From contig NW_019775980.1 in the NCBI RefSeq assembly GCF_001039355.2, positions 353,740 to 417,739 on the forward strand: 64,000 bases of DNA, read 5' to 3'. This document shows positions 61,901-64,000 of the stretch, in pieces. Under the pieces are notes generated by a model, which ran no database searches, had not been told where the DNA came from, and was given only the letters and a program-made list of their open reading frames with translations. Source of the DNA: Lingula anatina. Taxonomy: Eukaryota; Brachiopoda; Lingulata; Lingulida; Lingulidae. Every line of letters starts with the position of its first letter. Positions within the stretch are counted from its first letter, which is position 1. The translations under genes and the position numbers were made by a program.

Positions 61901-63922
61901 AACAGGTGACACTGGGACAGCTATAATAGTCAAAAAAATTTTCAAAACCAAGCCCCACAGTTTTTATTTAATTTCAATATTACACATCAATTTCTATGTC
62001 CAAATATTGTTACTAGTACCTATATTTAGCTGGATACTCTCCATAGCCCCTCAATATAGCCATCAGTTTATCCATGTTCAGGCCCTCAGGTAGCCCAACC
62101 TATTATAATATCAAATTGAGAAAATACACCTTTATACATATAACAACAATCAGTGGAAGTATAAAAGCTCTGATATCCTGAGTGACATAGTGATCACAGA
62201 GTTATAATGCTACATAACTACAACTTGGTAAATGTATGTGCTGAGATGACAACAGAAAATGTTTTCAAAGTAAAATGAACAGAGTCCCACTCTTACACTG
62301 CATTTTTCGTAATAAAAAATTTGATTATGTTTCACATTTTAGTCTGCACACAGAAAAAGGAGGAGAAAATCTTCTAAAGATAAAGACATTCCCATCCACA
62401 TCTGAACCCCAAGGTTAAAACTCCGGCACACAAAGACCTCTACACCTACCTGTTCCTGACTAGTTTTCTTTGGTTTCACATCCACAGCTGACACATCGCT
62501 GCCCTGAGCCAAGCGGGCTTTACGCTTTAACCTGGAAGCTCGTTTCCCCTGGGTCAGATCTGCCTGCGACAATGATGTGACATCCCCCGTCTCCTGCTTC
62601 CTCTGCGATGACACCACTGACACCAACGGGGGAGGAGGCTGGAAATATAGCAATTTACAGAGTGTTACAAAAATAATCTCACACATCAAGACTTTTCAGC
62701 ACTGTCATGTCTTTGTTTTTTCACAAGATACTTTCTTCTATATGTTGAAGCTGTATCAAAGTCAGTGATAAACTTCTTCCAAAGATTATTTAGATTTACC
62801 ATTGAGTGAAAAAATGCAACATTTAGCAGGATATTTGGAAAGTCTTGTGGATGAACACAGTGTCAACGTATACAGATAAACAAGGACGTCTTTAGATAAA
62901 AAGCATCCATGAAACTTCATAAGACAAAGAGCATCCATATCACAGGGGTGGATCCAGAGATATTTTCTGACACACTTCCAAATTATCTTGTTGATCCATC
63001 TTCAATTTCTGACCGTCTTCCAACAGAAAAAATTAGATACCCGACGGTATAACCTTGAAAATCTGACAGTCTTCCGGAAGACCCAGAAGACGGTCTCAAT
63101 CTTCCCCTGTATCACTTGCCTTATTTAACTCTGCAGTCAGAGCCTGTACACTGTATATATTATCATATCACTTACCTTATTTAACTCTGCAGTCAGTGCC
63201 TGTACACTGTATATATTATCATATCACTTACCTTATTTAACTCTGCAGTCAGTGCTTGTACACTGTATATATTAAGATTCCCATCCTCCATCACTCCGAC
63301 CACGTGGTGTCCAGTAGGAGACATAGCCATGGTGTTAATTCTGTCCCCTACACTGCCCAGGTCAAACAGCAACTTACAGGTGTGGATGTGGATGAACCTC
63401 ATGATGCCATCTTGACTGAGGACACCCAGGACCTGGGGGAGAGGAAAGAGAAAAAATTAATGTGGGGTAGGGGGAAAATGAGGCCTCTCAAAATAATTGC
63501 TTTAGAATAAATGTGAAAATAGTCTCATATTTGAATTGTGAAAATGAGAAATTTGAAACAGTTTTATATTTGAACTGTGAATATGATAAACTGTATTACT
63601 TTTGAATTGCCTGAATAATTTAAATGGTTTCATTTTGGAATTAGAAAAATTTTGGAAAAACACCATATGATAACTCTCTAAGCAAAACTGAGTGCAATTC
63701 TTTCAAACTTTTTATATATCCTTAATTTCAAAAGTAAATAATTTAAAATAAACCATGCATACCTGACTGGAACCAGCATCAAACTTATCAGGCAAGAACT
63801 CCATCTCCTTCACTGATTTGACCTTGGCTGGAAGCTGTATTATCCTCAGTAGACGCCTGGTGTCCAGTGTCCACACATGGAGAAACCTGGACTTTCCTCC
63901 TGCCACCAGTAGTCTGCCATCC
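43956..63922 (-). CDS. TBC1D31: TBC1D31 (WDR67), WD40-TBC-coiled-coil protein, 5' end missing
   Basis: TBC1D31 is a centriolar-satellite/ciliary protein with a Rab-GAP-like TBC domain. Eighteen exons, high to low: 63922-63763, 63432-63232, 62638-62450, 62099-62020, 61634-61488, 61158-61025, 60644-60511, 60125-59946, 59678-59499, 58919-58714, 58235-58100, 57729-57637, 57380-57240, 46229-46113, 45780-45703, 45212-45059, 44675-44583 and 44083-43956. All phases agree; about 849 residues. WD40 pieces come first (GRLLVAGG, GVMEDGNLNIYSVQAL), then a basic linker, then the TBC region (GYGEYPAKYRMFLWRSILRL, KSRKLLRVLQR, NWCQHWFEFFPNPPIN), then KGQYPVFN-like GQYPVFNKYPKFIVDYQ and a long coiled coil. 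The last exon ends VRRLREKLTSDSR..KPPAEF, resembling the vertebrate C terminus. The exon at 44675 also has an in-frame stop at 44577-44575 just past its donor, allowing a shorter form. Confidence 0.93.
44822..45078 (-). repeat. Tandem copies of a TBC1D31 exon 3' end and donor
   Basis: The last bases of exon 45212-45059 (minus-strand CTGGACCAGTCCTTTG) plus the following intron start recur at about 44993, 44912 and 44826. Spacing is 65-86 bp. Copies diverge with distance, and the donor GT is kept in copy 2 and copy 4. Confidence 0.8.
46972..47045. repeat. Impure CA repeat
   Basis: CACACA with ATGCAAGC, CACGCAAGCATG interruptions, giving a degenerate dinucleotide tract. Confidence 0.8.
48147..48430. 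repeat. Direct repeats of about 49 bp around a MITE
   Basis: TGGCCACTGAACATGTATAT begins at 48147 and again at 48382. The two copies (about 49 bp, ending CAGTCAT) flank the element at 48196-48364 and a short spacer. Confidence 0.8.
48196..48364. mobile_element. hAT5-like MITE family G, copy 1
   Basis: Starts CAGAGGCAGATCCACTGA and ends CAATTCCGCCCCTG (inverse CAGGGGCGGAATTG). ATATA flanks both ends (48191-48195 and 48365-48369), a 5-bp target duplication. Interior shares CTGACCGTCTTCCA and AATTAGATACCCG with 62943-63109. Confidence 0.85.
49225..49600 (+). repeat. 100-bp tandem array duplicating the TRIM start exon
   Basis: Units carry a splice-acceptor-like TTCCAG, then TACCATGGACGTAGAGAACC, then AT-rich sequence. 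ATGs in the same context stand at 49375, 49475 and 49575 (exactly 100 bp apart); an older unit near 49284 has TTG in that place. A diverged relative with ATG at 48978 lies further upstream. Only the last unit continues into the RING-coding sequence. Confidence 0.9.
49575..52400 (+). CDS. TRIM2/3-like RING E3 ubiquitin ligase with NHL repeats
   Basis: Two coding exons, 49575-49758 and 50551-52400 (phase 1), giving 677 residues. RING finger at residues 10-53 (CQVC..CHHTFCMKC..CPTC), B-box 2 at 93-127 (CQTH..CSKC..CRDC..H..H), a coiled coil to about 250, an immunoglobulin-like filamin domain at about 290-385 (DPFGDKVCG..GNYSFTFRPQISGPHKCRL), and NHL beta-propeller repeats to the end (GQFKSPSGVCTDRHGNIIVG, QPLGISTTDDGHVLVADKLN). 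This is the C-VII TRIM order (TRIM2, TRIM3, TRIM71). Such proteins ubiquitinate substrates and can bind RNA through NHL; the substrate here is unknown. The gene is nested in a TBC1D31 intron on the opposite strand. The start lies in the last unit of a tandem array, and an AG precedes it, so a 5' UTR exon is possible. Confidence 0.95.
52680..52685 (+). terminator. Candidate TRIM poly(A) signal
   Basis: AATAAA 280 bp after the TRIM stop; other AATAAA signals further downstream (for example near 53846) remain possible. Confidence 0.4.
55749..55775. repeat. Poly(T) tract
   Basis: A T run of about 27 bases in the TBC1D31 intron; as a minus-strand poly(A) it could mark an old retroposed insertion, but no body is recognised. 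Confidence 0.8.
56169..56248 (+). other. Orphan exon-like fragment, unrecognised
   Basis: After TTAAG at 56164-56168 a GC-richer stretch reads GGEEVTVTSIRRQNAELM then EPYKRGQL and a stop (TAA 56246-56248). The composition differs from the AT-rich surroundings. It is followed by a small hairpin, CCAGCG-CACT-CGCTGG. It could be a terminal exon of an alternative transcript, a retroelement remnant or chance. I do not recognise the peptide. Confidence 0.25.
59397..59498 (-). repeat. 34-bp tandem array abutting a TBC1D31 donor
   Basis: Three units beginning GAACCAATCACA (59404, 59434 and 59469) run directly up to the donor of exon 59678-59499. They are mostly intronic, and each has a GT at the donor-equivalent position or one base off it. 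Confidence 0.7.
62943..63109. mobile_element. hAT5-like MITE family G, copy 2
   Basis: Starts CAGGGGTGGATCCAGAGA and ends CTTCCCCTG. TATCA at 62938-62942 and 63110-63114 is a 5-bp target duplication. Same interior as 48196-48364. Confidence 0.88.
63118..63276 (-). repeat. 56-bp tandem array duplicating a TBC1D31 exon 3' end
   Basis: The end of WD40 exon 63432-63232 (minus strand TACAGTGCACTGACTGCAGAGTTAAATAAG-like, from 63276) with its donor is repeated at 63176-63231 and 63118-63175. Unit length is 56 bp. Donor 1 (real, 63231-63230) and donor 2 (63175-63174) read GTAAGT; copy 3 reads GCAAGT. Using donor 2 would add 56 nt and a stop. Confidence 0.9.
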
Positions 63923-64000
63923 CTGGAGGATGAGGAGACAATTAATTTACAACATCCCTGTGGTTTACTGTGTAATAAAGACTCCCCCCCCCCCCCCCCA

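Noticed and set aside
62339-62449. C-terminal extension of the TBC1D31 linker exon past the GTAGGT donor
   Set aside because: The next exon joins in phase at 62099 and restores the GYGEYPAKYR motif of the family.

Overview
This is a window of animal nuclear DNA: intron-rich protein genes with GT-AG introns, an intronic U2 snRNA gene, many miniature transposons and many minisatellites. All the recognised genes are bilaterian. A RING/B-box/filamin/NHL TRIM gene, several 3-bp-TSD (Harbinger-like) MITE families and tandem repeats straddling exon-intron junctions make a cephalochordate (amphioxus) my best guess. That is an inference; another invertebrate deuterostome or a lophotrochozoan is not excluded.

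Layout, left to right. (1) The 5' part of NUP93 (minus, six exons, running off the left edge). (2) TCAIM, a mitochondrial protein gene (plus, nine exons, complete), divergent from NUP93. (3) A 4.6-kb convergent intergenic stretch with a MITE inserted into a member of its own family. (4) PARD6 (minus, three coding exons, complete, two introns of 7-8 kb full of MITEs and a minisatellite). (5) ACD/TPP1, the telomere shelterin subunit (plus, eleven coding exons, complete, unusually long at about 1342 residues), divergent from PARD6. ACD introns hold a U2 snRNA gene, a very small LTR retroelement carrying a tRNA-like gene in each LTR, and a Penelope-like GIY-YIG fragment between inverted repeats. 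(6) TBC1D31 (minus, 18 exons visible, 5' end off the right edge), convergent with ACD. Its 9.9-kb intron contains a complete TRIM2/3-like gene on the opposite strand (plus, two coding exons).

The exon models were built by hand: every junction has a GT donor and AG acceptor, and all reading phases join without a frameshift. Gene names rest on recognisable protein sequence, not on a database search. The genes form no shared pathway; they are housekeeping or cell-biology genes (nuclear pore, mitochondrion, polarity, telomere, centrosome/cilium, ubiquitin ligase).

The most notable observations are the 323-bp tRNA-bearing LTR element (identical LTRs, tRNA-Leu-type primer site, polypurine tract, 4-bp target duplication), the repeated occurrence of short tandem arrays that duplicate splice sites or even a start codon at exon edges (five loci), and the greatly enlarged, internally repeated ACD/TPP1 protein.
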